Origin: Baffinella frigidus
Lineage: Eukaryota > Cryptophyceae > Cryptomonadales > Baffinellaceae
Length of the DNA stretch: 12,842 bases
Assembly: GCA_026770585.1 (NCBI GenBank)
Contig: MU646519.1
Location: 273,938-286,779, forward strand
Direction: 5' to 3'
Shown piece after piece: positions 12,733 to 12,842 of this stretch (position 1 is its first letter; every line of letters begins with the position of its first letter). A program made the translations under genes and the position numbers. Below the pieces are notes generated by a model. It had not been told where the DNA came from. It saw only the letters and a program-made list of their open reading frames with translations, and made no database searches.

Positions 12733-12842
12733 ACCCCCACACCCGAAACCCGAAACCCGAAACCCTTCGCGCGACACCCGAAACCCTTGGCGCGAAACCC
12801 GAAACCCGAAACCCGAAGCCCTTCGCGCGAAACCCGAAACCT
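12733..12842 (+). repeat. CCCGAAA heptamer array
   Basis: A tandem heptamer CCCGAAA, a variant of the telomere-like unit, is interrupted by CCCTTCGCGCGA and CCCTTGGCGCGA at regular places. It runs off the right edge. Confidence 0.9.

Noticed and set aside
12409-12777. 122-codon minus-strand frame
   Set aside because: Crosses the 169-bp direct repeat pair and the CCCGAAA array; no recognised motif.

Overview
The window looks like a piece of a repeat-laden nuclear genome from a eukaryote, most plausibly a flagellated alga or other protist. There is no bacterial gene organisation. Long open frames are mostly artefacts of GC-rich or tandemly repeated DNA. Telomere-like heptamers of the CCCTAAA (TTTAGGG) type and its variants are scattered throughout. 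That repeat type occurs in land plants, many green algae, dinoflagellates, cryptophytes and chromerids/apicomplexans, so it does not fix the lineage.

One real gene is recognisable, on the plus strand of the right half. It is an UNC119-family lipid-binding chaperone gene cut into at least seven small exons (53-100 nt): 6700-6757, 7292-7346, 8143-8203, 9009-9074, 11293-11361, 11584-11636 and 12138-about 12237. Joined, they give one continuous frame of 154 codons that aligns almost without gaps to the UNC119 beta-sandwich. It carries the family motifs VKKPE, FTVGDKE, FRMIERHYFRNKLLKS and FDFTLGFCMPHSTNTWE. All six introns between them are GT-AG. The C-terminal part (about 35-40 residues in animal UNC119) is not visible and should lie beyond the right edge. 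UNC119 moves myristoylated cargo into cilia and flagella, which fits a flagellated organism.

The most unusual feature is in the introns. Partial copies ('echoes') of exon boundaries lie in the neighbouring introns: the exon 3 acceptor, both halves of exon 4 separately, the first three quarters of exon 5 and most of exon 7, with a short donor-only match to exon 2. Several belong to larger tandem duplications that include intron sequence. The introns also carry telomere-like heptamer tracts (one forms the 3' splice-site region of exon 6), a 28-bp minisatellite and several foldback elements that resemble MITEs.

The left half (1-6700) holds no gene I can name. It contains heptamer arrays, minisatellites (53, 20 and about 18 bp), several foldback elements, a dispersed repeat family present four times in both orientations, a possible LINE reverse-transcriptase relic on the minus strand (about 4234-4458) and one exon-like segment (2214-2253) of unknown identity. 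I found no tRNA, rRNA or CRISPR array.
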